From Bacteroidaceae bacterium (lineage in GTDB: Bacteria; Bacteroidota; Bacteroidia; Bacteroidales; Bacteroidaceae): a stretch of DNA of 35,005 nt. The position numbers and the translations under genes are program-made. The stretch covers positions 1 through 35,005 of the forward strand of contig JAILPK010000048.1 of the NCBI GenBank assembly GCA_024699495.1, read 5' to 3'. Below the pieces are notes generated by a model that saw only the letters and a program-made list of their open reading frames with translations, was not told where the DNA came from and did not search any database. This document shows positions 1 through 10,666 of the stretch, piece after piece (position 1 is the first letter of the stretch; each line of letters starts with the position of its first letter).

Positions 1-168
1 TGCGCCATCTGGCTCCACATGAACCACGGTTTCTGGAGCGCTATCCAGACGCTGGGTTGGAGTGGCAAGCTCTGGCTCAATCGCTGGCAGTGCATCGGTT
101 TCATCTGGTCGACCATCGTGATCCTGATGTTTGCCGTAGTAGTATTTAAGTTCGCGATCTTTGGCTAA
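1..168 (+). CDS. frdC: Fumarate reductase/succinate dehydrogenase cytochrome b subunit, C-terminal end (partial)
   Basis: The window opens inside this gene; 55 codons remain before a TAA at 166-168. The visible end has a hydrophobic segment (roughly the last 20 residues, starting near IGFIWSTIV) that fits the last membrane helix of the di-haem cytochrome b anchor of the Bacteroidetes fumarate reductase/succinate dehydrogenase. This subunit would anchor FrdAB to the inner membrane and pass electrons between menaquinol and the Fe-S subunit. The call rests mainly on position: it ends 27 nt before frdA, in the usual C-A-B order, and the tryptophan-rich HGFWSAIQTLGW stretch resembles the family. 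No haem ligands can be checked in this fragment. Confidence 0.8.
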   Translation, partial: CAIWLHMNHGFWSAIQTLGWSGKLWLNRWQCIGFIWSTIVILMFAVVVFKFAIFG

Positions 169-195
169 CCTTTAACACTAATAATACTTACAACT

Positions 196-2184
196 ATGTC
201 CGATAAAGTTAAGAAAATAGATTCAAAGATACCCGAGGGACCTGTAGCTGAGAAATGGACCAACTACAAAGCACATCAACGCTTGGTGAATCCGAAAAAC
301 AAACTGAAGCTCGACGTCATCGTGGTCGGAACGGGTCTGGCCGGTGCCAGCGCCGCTGCTTCTCTTGGCGAGATGGGTTTCAACGTCCTCAACTTCTGCA
401 TCCAGGATAGTCCCCGACGTGCACACTCCATTGCCGCACAGGGCGGTATCAATGCAGCTAAGAACTACCAGAACGATGGCGACTCCGTCTATCGTCTGTT
501 CTACGACACCGTGAAGGGCGGCGACTATCGTGCTCGTGAAGCTAATGTCTATCGCCTGGCCGAGGTGTCCAACAATATCATCGACCAATGTGTTGCTCAG
601 GGCGTTCCCTTCGCTCGTGAATATGGCGGCATGCTTGCCAACCGTTCCTTCGGTGGCGCTCAGGTCAGCCGTACGTTCTACGCTAAGGGTCAGACCGGTC
701 AGCAGCTGCTGCTCGGCGCCTATAGTTCTCTTTCTGCACAGGTGCAGGCTGGCAAGGTGAAGCTCTTCACTCGCTACGAGATGGAAGACGTCGTCATCGT
801 CGACGGCCGTGCTCGCGGTATCATCGCCAAGAACCTCGTGACCGGTAAGCTCGAGCGCTTCAGCGCCAACGCTGTCGTCATCGCTACTGGCGGTTATGGC
901 AACGCTTACTTCCTCTCGACTAACGCCATGGGTTGCAACTGTACGGCTGCCGTTCAGTGCTACCGCAAGGGTGCTTACATGGCTAACCCCTCTTATGTTC
1001 AGATTCACCCCACTTGTATCCCCGTTCACGGCGACAAGCAGTCCAAACTGACGCTGATGTCCGAGTCTCTGCGTAACGACGGTCGTATCTGGGTTCCCAA
1101 GAAGTTGGAGGATGCCAAGAAGTTGCAGGAAGGTACGCTGCAGGGCTGGGAGATTCCTGAAGAGGACCGCGACTACTATCTGGAGCGCCGATATCCCGCT
1201 TTCGGTAACCTCGTACCTCGCGACGTGGCTAGCCGTGCTGCCAAGGAGCGTTGCGACAAAGGCTTCGGCGTGAACAACACGGGTCTGGCTGTTTTCCTCG
1301 ATTTCTCCGAGAGTATCAACCGCCTCGGCCTCGACGCCATGAAGCAGCGCTATGGCAACCTCTTCGATATGTACGAGGAGATTACCGACGTCTATCCTGG
1401 TGACCTGGCCAACGAAATCAACGGCGTGAAGTACTACAAGCCCATGATGATCTATCCCGCTATCCACTACACAATGGGTGGCGTCTGGGTAGACTACGAG
1501 CTCCAGACCTCCATCCCCGGCCTGTTCGCTATCGGCGAGTGCAACTTCAGCGACCACGGTGCCAACCGCCTCGGTGCTTCTGCTCTGATGCAAGGTCTGG
1601 CCGATGGCTATTTCGTATTGCCTTACACCATTCAGAACTACCTCGCTGATCAGGCTATCTGGCCTCGCATCTCCACCGACCTCCCCGAGTTCGCAGAGAC
1701 AGAGAAAGCTGTGGATGCAGAGCTCACACGTCTGCTCAACATCAAGGGCAAACGCTCCGTTGACAGCATCCACAAGGAGTTGGGTCACATCATGTGGGAA
1801 TATGTTGGCATGGGTCGTACCGCCGAAGGCCTCAAGACTGGTATCAAGAAGATGAAGGAACTGCAGAAGGAGTTCGACACGAACCTCTTCGTTCCGGGCT
1901 CCAAGGAAGGCCTCAACGTAGAACTTGACAAGGCTATCCACCTCCGCGACTTCTTCACCATGGGCGAACTCGTGGCTCACGATGCCCTCAGTCGCAACGA
2001 GAGCTGCGGTGGTCACTTCCGCGAGGAATATCAGACGGAGGAAGGAGAAGCCAAGCGCGACGACGAGAACTATTTCTACGTAGGTTGTTGGGAGTATCAG
2101 GGTGCCGACAAGGATCCCGAGCTCATCAAAGAACCGCTCGAATACGAAGCAATTAAGGTGCAAACGCGTAACTACAAGAATTAA
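196..2184 (+). CDS. frdA: Fumarate reductase/succinate dehydrogenase flavoprotein subunit
   Basis: Catalytic FAD subunit that interconverts fumarate and succinate, on the cytoplasmic face of the membrane. In Bacteroidales fermentation the fumarate-reducing direction dominates. The 662-residue length is typical for the Bacteroidetes/epsilon-type enzyme, longer than E. coli SdhA. Seen in the sequence: dinucleotide fold [12 protein letters not shown] near residues 43-54, HSIAAQGG at 77-84 containing the histidine that covalently binds FAD in the family, the substrate-site stretch VQIHPTCIP near 266-274, and [11 protein letters not shown] near the C-terminus. It sits between frdC (27 nt upstream) and frdB (165 nt downstream); that second gap is unusually long and holds an inverted repeat. 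The physiological direction is known from the family, not from this sequence. Confidence 0.97.
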   Translation: MSDKVKKIDSKIPEGPVAEKWTNYKAHQRLVNPKNKLKLDVIVVGTGLAGASAAASLGEMGFNVLNFCIQDSPRRAHSIAAQGGINAAKNYQNDGDSVYRLFYDTVKGGDYRAREANVYRLAEVSNNIIDQCVAQGVPFAREYGGMLANRSFGGAQVSRTFYAKGQTGQQLLLGAYSSLSAQVQAGKVKLFTRYEMEDVVIVDGRARGIIAKNLVTGKLERFSANAVVIATGGYGNAYFLSTNAMGCNCTAAVQCYRKGAYMANPSYVQIHPTCIPVHGDKQSKLTLMSESLRNDGRIWVPKKLEDAKKLQEGTLQGWEIPEEDRDYYLERRYPAFGNLVPRDVASRAAKERCDKGFGVNNTGLAVFLDFSESINRLGLDAMKQRYGNLFDMYEEITDVYPGDLANEINGVKYYKPMMIYPAIHYTMGGVWVDYELQTSIPGLFAIGECNFSDHGANRLGASALMQGLADGYFVLPYTIQNYLADQAIWPRISTDLPEFAETEKAVDAELTRLLNIKGKRSVDSIHKELGHIMWEYVGMGRTAEGLKTGIKKMKELQKEFDTNLFVPGSKEGLNVELDKAIHLRDFFTMGELVAHDALSRNESCGGHFREEYQTEEGEAKRDDENYFYVGCWEYQGADKDPELIKEPLEYEAIKVQTRNYKN

Positions 2185-2186
2185 AA

Positions 2187-2340
2187 GACCCACCCCCGAC
2201 CCCTCCCGTGAAGGGAGGGGAGAGCCTGCGGGGTGACTCTCTAAGGTAATTAATAATTCTAACCATTAAAACAATGACCCTATAAGACCTCCAAGCGCCA
2301 GCCGCTCCCCTCCCTAACGGGAGGGGTTAGGGGGTGGGTC
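2187..2340. repeat. GC-rich inverted-repeat pair between frdA and frdB
   Basis: The arms at 2187-2220 and 2307-2340 are near-perfect reverse complements about 34 nt long. Each arm also contains its own small palindrome (CCCTCCC...GGGAGGGG). They flank an AT-rich 86-nt centre. The left arm starts 3 nt after the frdA stop and the right arm ends 10 nt before the frdB start. The sequence is related to the REP-like module found at 20203, 20901, 24737 and 33729 in this window. The RNA could fold into one long stem or two local hairpins, which could set the FrdA:FrdB ratio or protect an mRNA end; that is inference. Confidence 0.85.
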
Positions 2341-2349
2341 TATAATGAT

Positions 2350-3108
2350 ATGGCAAAAAATATTTCTGTAACCATAAAATTCTGGAAACAGAATGGTCCG
2401 AAGGAGAAGGGCCACTTCGACACTCACGAGTTGAAGAATATTCCCGATGACACATCGTTCCTCGAGGCTCTCGATATCATGAACGAGGAACTCATCGAAG
2501 CTGGTAAGGAACCTTTTGTGTTCGACCACGACTGCCGCGAGGGTATCTGCGGTATGTGCTCGCTGTATATCAATGGTACGCCCCACGGTAAGACTGAGCG
2601 CGGTGCTACCACCTGCCAGCTCTATATGCGCAAGTTCAATGATGGCGACACCATCACCGTAGAGCCTTGGCGCTCAGCTGGTTTCCCGGTTATCAAGGAT
2701 TGCATGGTAGATCGCGGAGCTTTTGATAAGATTATCCAGGCTGGTGGCTACACCACCATCCGCACAGGCCAGGCTCAGGATGCCAACGCTATCCTCATCC
2801 CCAAGCAGGATGCTGACGAGGCTATGGACTGCGCCAGTTGCATAGGCTGCGGCGCCTGTGTAGCAGCTTGTAAGAATGGCTCTGCCATGCTCTTCGTTTC
2901 CTCCAAGGTGTCTCAGCTGGCTCTCCTGCCGCAAGGCCGTCCCGAGGCTGCTAAGCGCGCTAAGGCTATGGTGGCTAAGATGGATGAGCTCGGCTTCGGT
3001 AACTGCACAAACACCCGTGCTTGCGAGGCTGTATGCCCAAAGAACGAGACCATTGCCAATATCGCCCGTCTGAATCGCGAATTCATCTGTGCAAAGTTGG
3101 CTGACTAA
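2350..3108 (+). CDS. frdB: Fumarate reductase/succinate dehydrogenase iron-sulfur subunit
   Basis: Electron-transfer subunit linking the FrdA flavin to the membrane cytochrome b. 252 residues. The N-terminal ferredoxin domain has the [2Fe-2S] ligands C62, C67, C70 and C89 (motif CREGICGMC). The C-terminal domain carries two further cysteine clusters: C161, C164, C167, C170 and C174 in [14 protein letters not shown], and C219, C225 and C229 in [12 protein letters not shown], which fit the [4Fe-4S] and [3Fe-4S] centres of the family. It is the last gene of the frdCAB operon and is followed by a hairpin terminator. Confidence 0.97.
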   Translation: MAKNISVTIKFWKQNGPKEKGHFDTHELKNIPDDTSFLEALDIMNEELIEAGKEPFVFDHDCREGICGMCSLYINGTPHGKTERGATTCQLYMRKFNDGDTITVEPWRSAGFPVIKDCMVDRGAFDKIIQAGGYTTIRTGQAQDANAILIPKQDADEAMDCASCIGCGACVAACKNGSAMLFVSSKVSQLALLPQGRPEAAKRAKAMVAKMDELGFGNCTNTRACEAVCPKNETIANIARLNREFICAKLAD

Positions 3109-3147
3109 AGCTATACAGTAGGCCCCACGGCTGAACCATATTCAGAA

Positions 3148-3190
3148 AATGGGCGCGCAGTAAATGCTGTGCGCCCATTGATTTATTCAA
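3148..3190 (+). terminator. Hairpin terminator after frdB
   Basis: The arms AATGGGCGCGCAG (3148-3160) and CTGTGCGCCCATT (3167-3179) pair over 13 bp with one G-U, closing a 6-nt loop, and a T-rich stretch follows. It lies 40 nt after the frdB stop. The other strand reads ATTTTC after the stem, so it could also stop leuA transcription arriving from the right. The U-tract is short. Confidence 0.6.
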
Positions 3191-3198
3191 ATATAATG

Positions 3199-3231
3199 GT
3201 GTCCGGAAAGACTAGGTTTAGCGGACACCAC
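3199..3231. repeat. Short inverted repeat resembling juxtaposed IS ends
   Basis: GTGTCCGG and GCGGACAC face each other across a short spacer, between the frdB terminator and the leuA stop. Termini of this type (AGCGGACAC) resemble ends of insertion sequences I associate with Bacteroidales genomes. No transposase reading frame is present. It may be an IS scar or simply a second hairpin. The rest of 3232-3304 shows nothing I can identify. Confidence 0.3.
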
Positions 3232-3304
3232 TAATTGAAATGGAAGGACTTTACGAGTGCCTGGTTGACAGCTTAGCTCTCGTTTTTTTGTTCGTAAGCT
3301 CCCC

Positions 3305-4807
3305 TTATTTCTTGAATTTGTTTATGCAGTCTATATATGCTTCTATAGAAGCTGTCACAATGTCAGTATTAGCTCCGAATCCGTAATAGAGGTGTCCGTC
3401 ATATTCCACTTGCATGTGCACTTTGCCCACATCATCAGAACCTTTGGAGATGGCCTGGATGGTGAATTCCTTGAGAGTCATTTTGCGGCGAATGATAACC
3501 TTTAGCGCCTTGATGGCGGCATCCACAGGACCATTTCCTGAAGCCGAAGCTTCAAATTTCTCGCCCGAAATATTGAGGCCGATGCAAGCCACGCTACGGA
3601 CCCCCATGCCAGTGGTTACCTGGAGATAATCGAGTTTGATGGAGTGTGATGCGGTGCGGTCAGCTCCGGCAAGCATGAGGATATCATCATCTGTGATTTC
3701 CTTCTTTTGGTCAGCCAGGCGGAGGAATGCCTGATAGGTTTTATCAAGCGCTTCATCATCCATATCCACTCCTAAAACATTCAGACGATGTTTGAGAGCG
3801 GCGTGGCCTGAGCGTGCTGTGAGCAGGATGCTGTTTTCATCAATCCCGACGTCTTTCGGATTCATTATCTCGTAAGTTTCCACGTTCTTGAGCACTCCAT
3901 CTTGGTGAATGCCGCTGCTGTGGGCAAAGGCATTGCGTCCCACGATGGCTTTGTTGGGCTGAACGGGCATATTCATCAGCGAGCTTACCAGTCTCGAGGT
4001 AGGATAAATCTTCTGGGTGTTGATGTTCGACTCAATTCCGAGCCCCTTATGGCAGCGCAGAATCATCACCACTTCTTCGAGCGATGTGTTACCCGCGCGC
4101 TCACCTATGCCGTTGATAGTCACTTCGGCTTGCCGGGCGCCGTTGATAATGCCAGCCATGGTGTTTGCCGTTGCCATTCCGAGGTCGTTGTGGCAGTGAG
4201 TGGAGAGAATGGCCTGGCCTGAGCTGAGTCCGTCCACACGCTCCATGAGGTATTTTATTTTCTCTCCAAATTCTTGCGGCAGACAGTAGCCTGTGGTGTC
4301 AGGTATGTTGCATACGGTGGCGCCGGCTTTGACTACGGCTTCAATAACTCGGGCCAGATATTCATTATCCGTGCGTCCGGCGTCTTCGGCGTAGAATTCC
4401 ACATCTTCTACAAACCTTTTGGCGTATTTCACAGCAGCTACGGCCCGCTCGATTATCTCTTCGCGGTTGGAGTTGAATTTGAAACGGATATGTGAGTCGC
4501 TAGTGCCGATTCCTGTGTGAATCCGTTTGTGTTTAGCATATTGCAGAGCATCTACGGCCACGTCAATATCCTTCTGCACAGCTCGGGTCAGAGCGCAGAT
4601 GGTGGGCCATGTTACCGCCTTGGATATTTCTATTACGGAATTGAAATCCCCCGGGCTGCTGATTGGGAAACCAGCCTCAATGATGTCAACGCCGAGGGCT
4701 TCGAGTTGTTTTGCAACTTGTATTTTTTCGATTGTGTTTAATTGGCATCCTGGCACTTGTTCGCCATCTCTTAGCGTAGTGTCAAAAATAAATAGTTTGT
4801 CGCTCAT
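3305..4807 (-). CDS. leuA: 2-isopropylmalate synthase
   Basis: Condenses acetyl-CoA with 2-oxoisovalerate, the committed step of leucine biosynthesis. 500 residues, normal for a full LeuA with its regulatory domain. Seen: N-terminal [13 protein letters not shown] of the HMGL-like TIM barrel, metal-binding [24 protein letters not shown] in the linker region, and a C-terminal LeuA-dimer allosteric domain ([13 protein letters not shown]) expected to sense leucine. Homocitrate or citramalate synthase are alternatives in this superfamily, but the motif set and length favour LeuA. leuBCD are not in the window. It is the last gene of a minus-strand run, 48 nt after lolD, so co-transcription is plausible despite the unrelated functions. 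Confidence 0.93.
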   Translation of the reverse strand: MSDKLFIFDTTLRDGEQVPGCQLNTIEKIQVAKQLEALGVDIIEAGFPISSPGDFNSVIEISKAVTWPTICALTRAVQKDIDVAVDALQYAKHKRIHTGIGTSDSHIRFKFNSNREEIIERAVAAVKYAKRFVEDVEFYAEDAGRTDNEYLARVIEAVVKAGATVCNIPDTTGYCLPQEFGEKIKYLMERVDGLSSGQAILSTHCHNDLGMATANTMAGIINGARQAEVTINGIGERAGNTSLEEVVMILRCHKGLGIESNINTQKIYPTSRLVSSLMNMPVQPNKAIVGRNAFAHSSGIHQDGVLKNVETYEIMNPKDVGIDENSILLTARSGHAALKHRLNVLGVDMDDEALDKTYQAFLRLADQKKEITDDDILMLAGADRTASHSIKLDYLQVTTGMGVRSVACIGLNISGEKFEASASGNGPVDAAIKALKVIIRRKMTLKEFTIQAISKGSDDVGKVHMQVEYDGHLYYGFGANTDIVTASIEAYIDCINKFKK

Positions 4808-4855
4808 TGTGTTGTGATTATAATAATGAATGGTTAACTGATTTGTGAGTGTTTT

Positions 4856-5509
4856 TCAGATCTCGATTCTGCCGTCGCGCAGATGAATTGTCCGGTCGGT
4901 GAGGGCCGCGAGGCTCTCATCGTGAGTGACGATTACGAAGGTCTGGTTAAAGCGTTCGCGGAGGTCGAAGAAGAGGCGGTGTAATTCAGCCTTATTCGCG
5001 CTGTCCAGACTTCCTGTCGGCTCGTCAGCCAAGACCACCGACGGGCTATTGGTCAGAGCTCTGGCCACGGCAACACGCTGCTTCTCTCCTCCCGAAAGCT
5101 GTGACGGCTTGTGGTCAGCACGCTCCTGTAAACCCATGAATGACAGCAGTTCCATGGCACGCTGACGGGCTTCATTCCTTCCCTTGCCGGCGATGAAGGC
5201 GGGAATCATCACATTCTCCAGAGCCGTGAATTCGGGAAGAAGCTGATGAAATTGAAATACAAAACCGATATGTTGCCCGCGGAAACGGGCCACTGCTCTC
5301 CGGCGCAGACTGGCCACATCGGTCCCGGCGATGGATACCGTTCCGCTGTCAGCCTTGTCCAGAGTTCCCATTATCTGAAGCAGAGTGGTTTTGCCGGCGC
5401 CGCTTGGGCCTACTATACTTACCACTTCGCCCTCATTGATATGCAAGTCTATTCCTTTCAGGACCTGCAGCGGGCCGAAACTCTTGGTAATGTTTCTGAT
5501 ATCAATCAT
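4856..5509 (-). CDS. lolD: ABC transporter ATP-binding protein, LolD type
   Basis: Cytoplasmic ATPase of the MacB/LolD class, which powers release of outer-membrane lipoproteins from the inner membrane when paired with LolC/LolE. 217 residues, a single nucleotide-binding domain. Seen: Walker A GPSGAGKT (34-41), Q-loop near Q86, signature LSGGEKQR (138-145), Walker [10 protein letters not shown] (158-166), switch histidine H196. The permease partner is not adjacent, so a MacB-like or FtsE-like role cannot be excluded. It starts 5 nt after the antiporter stop, which suggests translational coupling in one operon. Confidence 0.85.
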   Translation of the reverse strand: MIDIRNITKSFGPLQVLKGIDLHINEGEVVSIVGPSGAGKTTLLQIMGTLDKADSGTVSIAGTDVASLRRRAVARFRGQHIGFVFQFHQLLPEFTALENVMIPAFIAGKGRNEARQRAMELLSFMGLQERADHKPSQLSGGEKQRVAVARALTNSPSVVLADEPTGSLDSANKAELHRLFFDLRERFNQTFVIVTHDESLAALTDRTIHLRDGRIEI

Positions 5510-5514
5510 TTGGA

Positions 5515-7608
5515 TTAAGAATTACGATTTAGCCATTTCTCGAAGAGGAGGTGGCGTTGGGTTATGCTTTGGCCGTTGGGGGCAAATATGGAGAGGCTTT
5601 CCTGAGGATCTCCGTATTGGTCCGGATAGACAAGCATCACGCTGACATTAGAGAAATCACGTGCGATGACCGATGGCAGGATGTTGTGGCCTGGAGTGTG
5701 CGATATGAAGCCCGCACGAGAGGTTACGATGACCAGCAGCCAGTCCTCCTTCATCTCCTCTGACAGGGTTACGAGCATAGCTCCGAACCCGCTCTCCTGG
5801 CTGATCTGAACATCTACGGTGGGATGCAGCTGGTGCAGATAATCCTGGATATAGCCGCCTGTGTCTCCGCATGTGTGAAAATTCATGGTCTGCCCGGTTC
5901 GCTCTCCGATTCTGCACAGGTGCTCCAGCCATTTGTAGAATCCGATTTCGTATTCAGCCTTGGGAGGCACAGCTACCACGATGCGGCGGAATGTAGATGG
6001 GGGAATGAGCAGTCTCACGGCGATTACTTCGCGGTGGATTGACGACAGAATATTTTGTGTCGTGGTTCCCAGCGTGGTCGCCAGCGAACCGTCGGCCCTC
6101 TCGTGGAGACCTAATATTACTTCGCCGGCATCAACCTCCTTCATAGCGTGGGAGATAGCTGCTGAGACGTTGCTTGCCACCCTGACCATGACGCTCATGC
6201 TCACATCGGCCGCTGCGGCAATAGCCTGAGCCTGGCGCAGGTTCTCGCGCCCCTGGGCCATCACGCGGTCATCGGGGTCATTGTCCATGGCGATGGCTAT
6301 ACCCATCAGACTGTCGTGGACGTTCGGATTGCGGATCATTATAGACAGTTGGGTGAGGGCATCCACCGTCTGTGGATAAGCGTATGCAGTGAGGCATTTG
6401 CCATGGTAACTGCCTCTGTTTCGCTCCAGCTCGTTGGTCTGCAGCGCCAGCGTGCGGGCGGCCTTTTCCGTAGCTATCGATGATATGATGCATGAAAAGA
6501 GAATGAGCATCACGGTGGCATTAATAATGTTTGTGTCCATCAGTGCGACGTCAGGAGCCGAACCAATCATTACGATTGCCAGAGCGCCGGCGGCGTGCGC
6601 GTTGGTTAGTCCGAACATCATTTGCTCATCCGAAGCCAGAGAGCCGGTTATGCGTCGCATTATGGCCGATGCGAGCCATTTGCTGAGAGTCCCGACCAAT
6701 ATGAGGACGCCGCATAATAGCAGCACCTGGGAGCTGCCGGCCAATACCCGGATGTCGATTATCATACCCACGCTGACAAGAAAATATGGGATGAAGAGGG
6801 CATTCCCGACAAATTCAATGCGGGTCATGAGCGGCCCGCCGTGAGGGATGACGCGGTTGATTACCAGTCCGCATAGGAACGCGCCCAGCAACCCCTCCAA
6901 GCCGAAAAACATAGCCAGGCAGGCGCTGAGAAACAGAAGAGCAAGTACAAAAATATACTGCGTCACAGCATCTTCGTTGCGGCGCAAGAACCATCGTCCC
7001 AGTTTCGGGAAAGCATAGGCAACGCCTGCGATGTAGGCTGAGATTCCGACGAAGAACCGCAGCCAGAACCACCATGTCCCGCCCCCCTTGTGTTGCTGGA
7101 TTACAATGGCCAGCATCAGAAGAGCGAAGAAACAGGAGATGGCAGTGGCTATTACCGACCACACCACGCTCGGGTGTTTGCCTAAGCCCAACCTGCCGGC
7201 GATAGGGTAGGTGACCAGGGTGTGGCTCGACAGGATGCAGCTGATAAGCAGAGATGTAGATGTGGCAAAGCCAAGCCACCAACGGGTGGTGATAAATCCC
7301 GCCACAAATGGAATTATGAAGGTGAGTGCTCCGAAGAGCATGCCTCGCGAACTATGCCGGCGAAAGGACCCCATGTCCATCTCCAGCCCGGCCAGAAACA
7401 TGATATAGTAAATGCCGACCTGCCCAAAGAGAGTAAACGAGTCATCGCGTTCCAGGATGTTAAATCCGTGTCTTCCGACCAATACTCCCGCTAAGATAAG
7501 CCCTATGATATGTGGGATGCGCAGTCGCCTGAAGACAACTGGAACCAAGAGTATTATTAGGAGCATCACGAGGAAAATCCACGTGGGGTCGGTAATTAAT
7601 GCGGGCAT
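5515..7608 (-). CDS. CPA2-family cation:proton antiporter with cytoplasmic C-terminal domain
   Basis: Inner-membrane monovalent cation/H+ exchanger of the KefB/NapA (CPA2) type. 697 residues: about 385 N-terminal residues make some 12-13 hydrophobic helices, starting with [17 protein letters not shown], followed by [16 protein letters not shown] and MFLAGLEMD, both typical of the family. The remaining 300 residues are soluble and look like two universal-stress-protein-like lobes rather than a KefB TrkA-N domain; no clear GxGxxG is seen there. Sodium versus potassium specificity cannot be read from the sequence. It is the first gene of the minus-strand run antiporter-lolD-leuA and is divergent from asd, with 91 nt holding two promoter elements. 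Confidence 0.88.
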   Translation of the reverse strand: MPALITDPTWIFLVMLLIILLVPVVFRRLRIPHIIGLILAGVLVGRHGFNILERDDSFTLFGQVGIYYIMFLAGLEMDMGSFRRHSSRGMLFGALTFIIPFVAGFITTRWWLGFATSTSLLISCILSSHTLVTYPIAGRLGLGKHPSVVWSVIATAISCFFALLMLAIVIQQHKGGGTWWFWLRFFVGISAYIAGVAYAFPKLGRWFLRRNEDAVTQYIFVLALLFLSACLAMFFGLEGLLGAFLCGLVINRVIPHGGPLMTRIEFVGNALFIPYFLVSVGMIIDIRVLAGSSQVLLLCGVLILVGTLSKWLASAIMRRITGSLASDEQMMFGLTNAHAAGALAIVMIGSAPDVALMDTNIINATVMLILFSCIISSIATEKAARTLALQTNELERNRGSYHGKCLTAYAYPQTVDALTQLSIMIRNPNVHDSLMGIAIAMDNDPDDRVMAQGRENLRQAQAIAAAADVSMSVMVRVASNVSAAISHAMKEVDAGEVILGLHERADGSLATTLGTTTQNILSSIHREVIAVRLLIPPSTFRRIVVAVPPKAEYEIGFYKWLEHLCRIGERTGQTMNFHTCGDTGGYIQDYLHQLHPTVDVQISQESGFGAMLVTLSEEMKEDWLLVIVTSRAGFISHTPGHNILPSVIARDFSNVSVMLVYPDQYGDPQESLSIFAPNGQSITQRHLLFEKWLNRNS

Positions 7609-7626
7609 TTAAACTATTTTTCGGCG

Positions 7627-7634
7627 CAAAAGTA
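7627..7634 (-). promoter_or_regulatory. Bacteroidetes -7 element for the antiporter operon
   Basis: Read on the minus strand this is TACTTTTG, an exact match to the Bacteroidetes -7 consensus TAnnTTTG. It sits about 18 nt before the antiporter start codon. No convincing -33 TTTG was found. Confidence 0.55.
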
Positions 7635-7656
7635 GTGTATTTTCGTGAAAAAGAAG

Positions 7657-7664
7657 TACTTTTG
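7657..7664 (+). promoter_or_regulatory. Bacteroidetes -7 element for asd
   Basis: TACTTTTG matches TAnnTTTG and lies 35 nt before the asd ATG. It is back to back with the minus-strand element at 7627-7634, so the two operons share a compact divergent promoter region. The -33 element is not obvious. Confidence 0.55.
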
Positions 7665-7699
7665 CCCCGATTTTTATTCTAAACAGAGACAAATAAGCA

Positions 7700-8707
7700 A
7701 TGAAAGTAGCAATAGTTGGCGCCAGTGGCGCTGTAGGCCAAGAATTCTTGCGCGTTCTGGACGAACGCAAATTTCCGATGGACGACCTCGTGCTGTTTGG
7801 CAGCGAACGCAGCGCCGGCCGCAAATACCAGTTTCGCGGCAAGGACTACGAGGTTAAACTCTTGCAGCATAACGACGACTTCAAAGACATTGACATCGCC
7901 TTCGTAAGTGCTGGAGGCGGAACGAGCAAGGATTTTGCGGAGACAATTACCAAGCACGGGTGTGTCATGATAGACAACAGCAGCGCTTTCCGCATGGACG
8001 CAGACGTGCCTTTGGTTGTGCCCGAATGCAATGCCGAGGATGCGCTCAACCGCCCTCGTGGCATTATTGCCAATCCCAATTGCACAACGATAATGATGGT
8101 GGTATGTCTTCAGCCTATAGAGCAGCTAAGCCATATCAGACGCATCCACGTAGCCTCGTATCAGGCTGCCTCAGGAGCTGGCGCGCAGGCCATGAAAGAA
8201 TTGGAGACCCAGTATCGTCAGGTACTGGCCGGCGAGAAGCCCACCGTGGAGAAGTTCAAGTATCAGCTGGCTTACAACGTAATCCCCCAGATAGATGTGT
8301 TTACAGACAACGGCTACACAAAGGAGGAGATGAAGATGTTCAATGAGACGCGCAAGATTATGCACACCGATGCCAGTTGCTCGGCCATGTGTGTCCGCGT
8401 GCCCTCTCTTCGCAGTCATTCCGAGGCTGTCTGGATTGAGACCGCAGAGCCCGTAAGTGTTGAAGCCGCCCGCGAGGCATTTGCCAATGCCAAAGGGGTG
8501 ACTCTGATGGACGATCCGGCTTCGGCCACCTATCCTATGCCCCTTTTCACCGCTGGAAAGGATGACGTCTATGTAGGTCGTATCCGCAAGGATCTGGCTG
8601 ATGACAACGGCCTCACATTCTGGCTCTGCGGAGACCAGATCAAGAAGGGCGCTGCCCTGAATGCGGTGCAGATTGCCGAATATCTTATCAGCGTAGGAAA
8701 CGTTTAG
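7700..8707 (+). CDS. asd: Aspartate-semialdehyde dehydrogenase
   Basis: Reduces aspartyl-4-phosphate to aspartate semialdehyde with NADPH, the branch point to lysine/diaminopimelate, threonine and methionine. 335 residues, normal length. Seen: NADP-binding GASGAVG at 7-13, DNSSAFR near 92-98, catalytic cysteine C128 in NPNCTT, and the active-site histidine H240 in [12 protein letters not shown]. It heads a plus-strand group with the YjgP/YjgQ permease (18 nt gap) and ribBA (3 nt gap). Confidence 0.97.
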   Translation: MKVAIVGASGAVGQEFLRVLDERKFPMDDLVLFGSERSAGRKYQFRGKDYEVKLLQHNDDFKDIDIAFVSAGGGTSKDFAETITKHGCVMIDNSSAFRMDADVPLVVPECNAEDALNRPRGIIANPNCTTIMMVVCLQPIEQLSHIRRIHVASYQAASGAGAQAMKELETQYRQVLAGEKPTVEKFKYQLAYNVIPQIDVFTDNGYTKEEMKMFNETRKIMHTDASCSAMCVRVPSLRSHSEAVWIETAEPVSVEAAREAFANAKGVTLMDDPASATYPMPLFTAGKDDVYVGRIRKDLADDNGLTFWLCGDQIKKGAALNAVQIAEYLISVGNV

Positions 8708-8725
8708 GATCAGACAGCTATTCCC

Positions 8726-10663
8726 ATGCGCATAGTCAAACGGCTCGACATATTCATATTGAAGCAGTTCTGCCTGCTCTTTGCCGGGACGTTTTTTATA
8801 AGCCTCTTTATCTTCCTGATGCAGACCATCTGGCTGTATATGGACGATCTGATAGGTAAGGGACTTTCAGTGTGGGTGCTTGCGAAATTCGCCTTCTATG
8901 CCAGCATGACCCTGGTGGCCGTAGCCCTGCCGCTGGCAATCCTGCTGGCATCTCTCATCTCTTTCGGAAACCTTGGCGAGCGTCTCGAACTGCTGGCCAT
9001 GAAAGCCGCCGGCATACCGCTCGTGCGCATTCTCCTGCCGGTGGTCTGTTTCGTGGTGCTTTTAGCCTGCGGCTCGTTCTATTTTCAGAATGTCATAGGC
9101 CCCGAGTCGTCCAAGCGGCTCTATGCTCTGATATATTCCATGCGTCAGAAATCCCCCGAACTGGAGATTCCCGAGGGCGTGTTCTACAACAATATTCCCG
9201 GCTACAATCTCTTTGTGGAGCACAAAGACGTCGAGAGCGGAATGCTTTATGGGATAATGATTTATACCCAGGGCCAGGGATATGACAACACCCAGATTGT
9301 GCTCGCAGATTCGGGGCGTCTGCAAAGCACCGCCGACCAGATGTATTTGCGTTTGACACTGTATGACGGAGAGCGATTCCGCAATATGCAAAACACGGGG
9401 AGCGCCATGGACCGCGCCACTGTGCCATATATGCGGGAGACATTCAAGGAGGAGGTGGATCTAATCCCCTTCGACAGCCGCTTTGCTGAGATGGACGCGA
9501 GCCTCTTCAATGGCAATGCCAGAACAAAGGGCTTGGACAAGCTGGCGTGGGGAATAGACTCCCTGCGGCATATTATCGACTCCGTGGGGCAGAGTAATTA
9601 CGAGCGCTATCAATATGATTTCCTGCGCAAGAGTCCCCGCCGTTACCGGGGTGAAGAGAGGGAGATCGCAGACCAGTCCCTCTTGGCCAAGGCCAGGGAT
9701 AAGGGTGCTGAAGACGCCACAATTCCGTTTGACACCTTATATGAGTCCCTCTCTCCCGAACTGCGCAACCGCGCGATGCGAATAGCCTCCGACCGCGCCC
9801 GGAGCGGGCTGCAGCAGGTGGGCTTTTACACCGAGGAGTCGAATTATATGAATCATCAGTTGCGAATCCACGAGCTCGAATGGCATAAGAAATACTCCCT
9901 CACCCTGGCCTGCCTGATATTCTTCTTTATCGGGGCGCCTCTCGGAGCCATCATCCGCAAGGGCGGACTCGGAGTCCCTGTGGTGGTCTCTGTGATTATA
10001 TTCATCTTCTATTATATGGTGAATATCCTCGGTGAGAAGCTCGCGCGCACCGGCGACTGGAGCATCACCTTCGGGGCCTGGCTAAGCACTATGGTGCTCG
10101 CTCCCATCGGAGCGTGGCTTACATATAAGGCAAATCAGGACTCCGTGGTGTTCAATGCCGAGGGCTATCGCATATTCTTCCGCCGGCTGCTGGGCCTGCG
10201 CATAAGCCGCCACATATCACGCAAGGAAGTGATTATAAACGACCCGGATTACGGGCGCATGGAAGTGGAGTTAAAGGCTCTGCAGGACGACTGCGCCACC
10301 TACAACCGCCATCATCATCTGCGCTTCATGCCCAGCTACATCAACATCTTCTTCCGCTATGAGGAAGACCGCGTCGTGATTGACATATCCGAGCGCCTGG
10401 ATGCCATCGTCGATGAGTTGGCAAACAGCCGCGATAATTATCTCCTGGCGATGCTCAACGACATCCCCGTCTTGGTGCCCGATGCCCACACACGCCCGTT
10501 TGATGCCCCCCGTCTGAATCGCGCTGCAGGCATATTCTTCCCCGTGGGCGTGTTCTTCTGGTTCCGCATCTGGCGTTATAGGCTTCGCCTTTGGTATGAC
10601 CTGCAGCAGTTGCAGAAACAGACAGATTTGATAGTTGACAGAATAAACAAAAGAAAAGAATAA
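8726..10663 (+). CDS. YjgP/YjgQ-family permease (LptF/LptG-like), extended form
   Basis: Inner-membrane component of the LptB2FG exporter that extracts lipopolysaccharide and hands it to the periplasmic Lpt bridge. 645 residues, against about 360 in E. coli LptF or LptG. Seen: an N-terminal helix group (roughly residues 10-125, including [21 protein letters not shown]), a periplasmic beta-rich region, a second helix group (about 390-475, with [18 protein letters not shown]), then about 170 extra residues ending in one more hydrophobic stretch ([14 protein letters not shown]). The middle region, around residues 255-375, is charged and enlarged. LptF and LptG cannot be told apart here, so no symbol is given. 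Confidence 0.85.
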   Translation: MRIVKRLDIFILKQFCLLFAGTFFISLFIFLMQTIWLYMDDLIGKGLSVWVLAKFAFYASMTLVAVALPLAILLASLISFGNLGERLELLAMKAAGIPLVRILLPVVCFVVLLACGSFYFQNVIGPESSKRLYALIYSMRQKSPELEIPEGVFYNNIPGYNLFVEHKDVESGMLYGIMIYTQGQGYDNTQIVLADSGRLQSTADQMYLRLTLYDGERFRNMQNTGSAMDRATVPYMRETFKEEVDLIPFDSRFAEMDASLFNGNARTKGLDKLAWGIDSLRHIIDSVGQSNYERYQYDFLRKSPRRYRGEEREIADQSLLAKARDKGAEDATIPFDTLYESLSPELRNRAMRIASDRARSGLQQVGFYTEESNYMNHQLRIHELEWHKKYSLTLACLIFFFIGAPLGAIIRKGGLGVPVVVSVIIFIFYYMVNILGEKLARTGDWSITFGAWLSTMVLAPIGAWLTYKANQDSVVFNAEGYRIFFRRLLGLRISRHISRKEVIINDPDYGRMEVELKALQDDCATYNRHHHLRFMPSYINIFFRYEEDRVVIDISERLDAIVDELANSRDNYLLAMLNDIPVLVPDAHTRPFDAPRLNRAAGIFFPVGVFFWFRIWRYRLRLWYDLQQLQKQTDLIVDRINKRKE

Positions 10664-10666
10664 AAA

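Noticed and set aside
223..2193. 656-codon open frame on the minus strand
   Set aside because: Exact shadow of frdA, whose plus-strand product has all family motifs. The antisense product has no recognisable domain.
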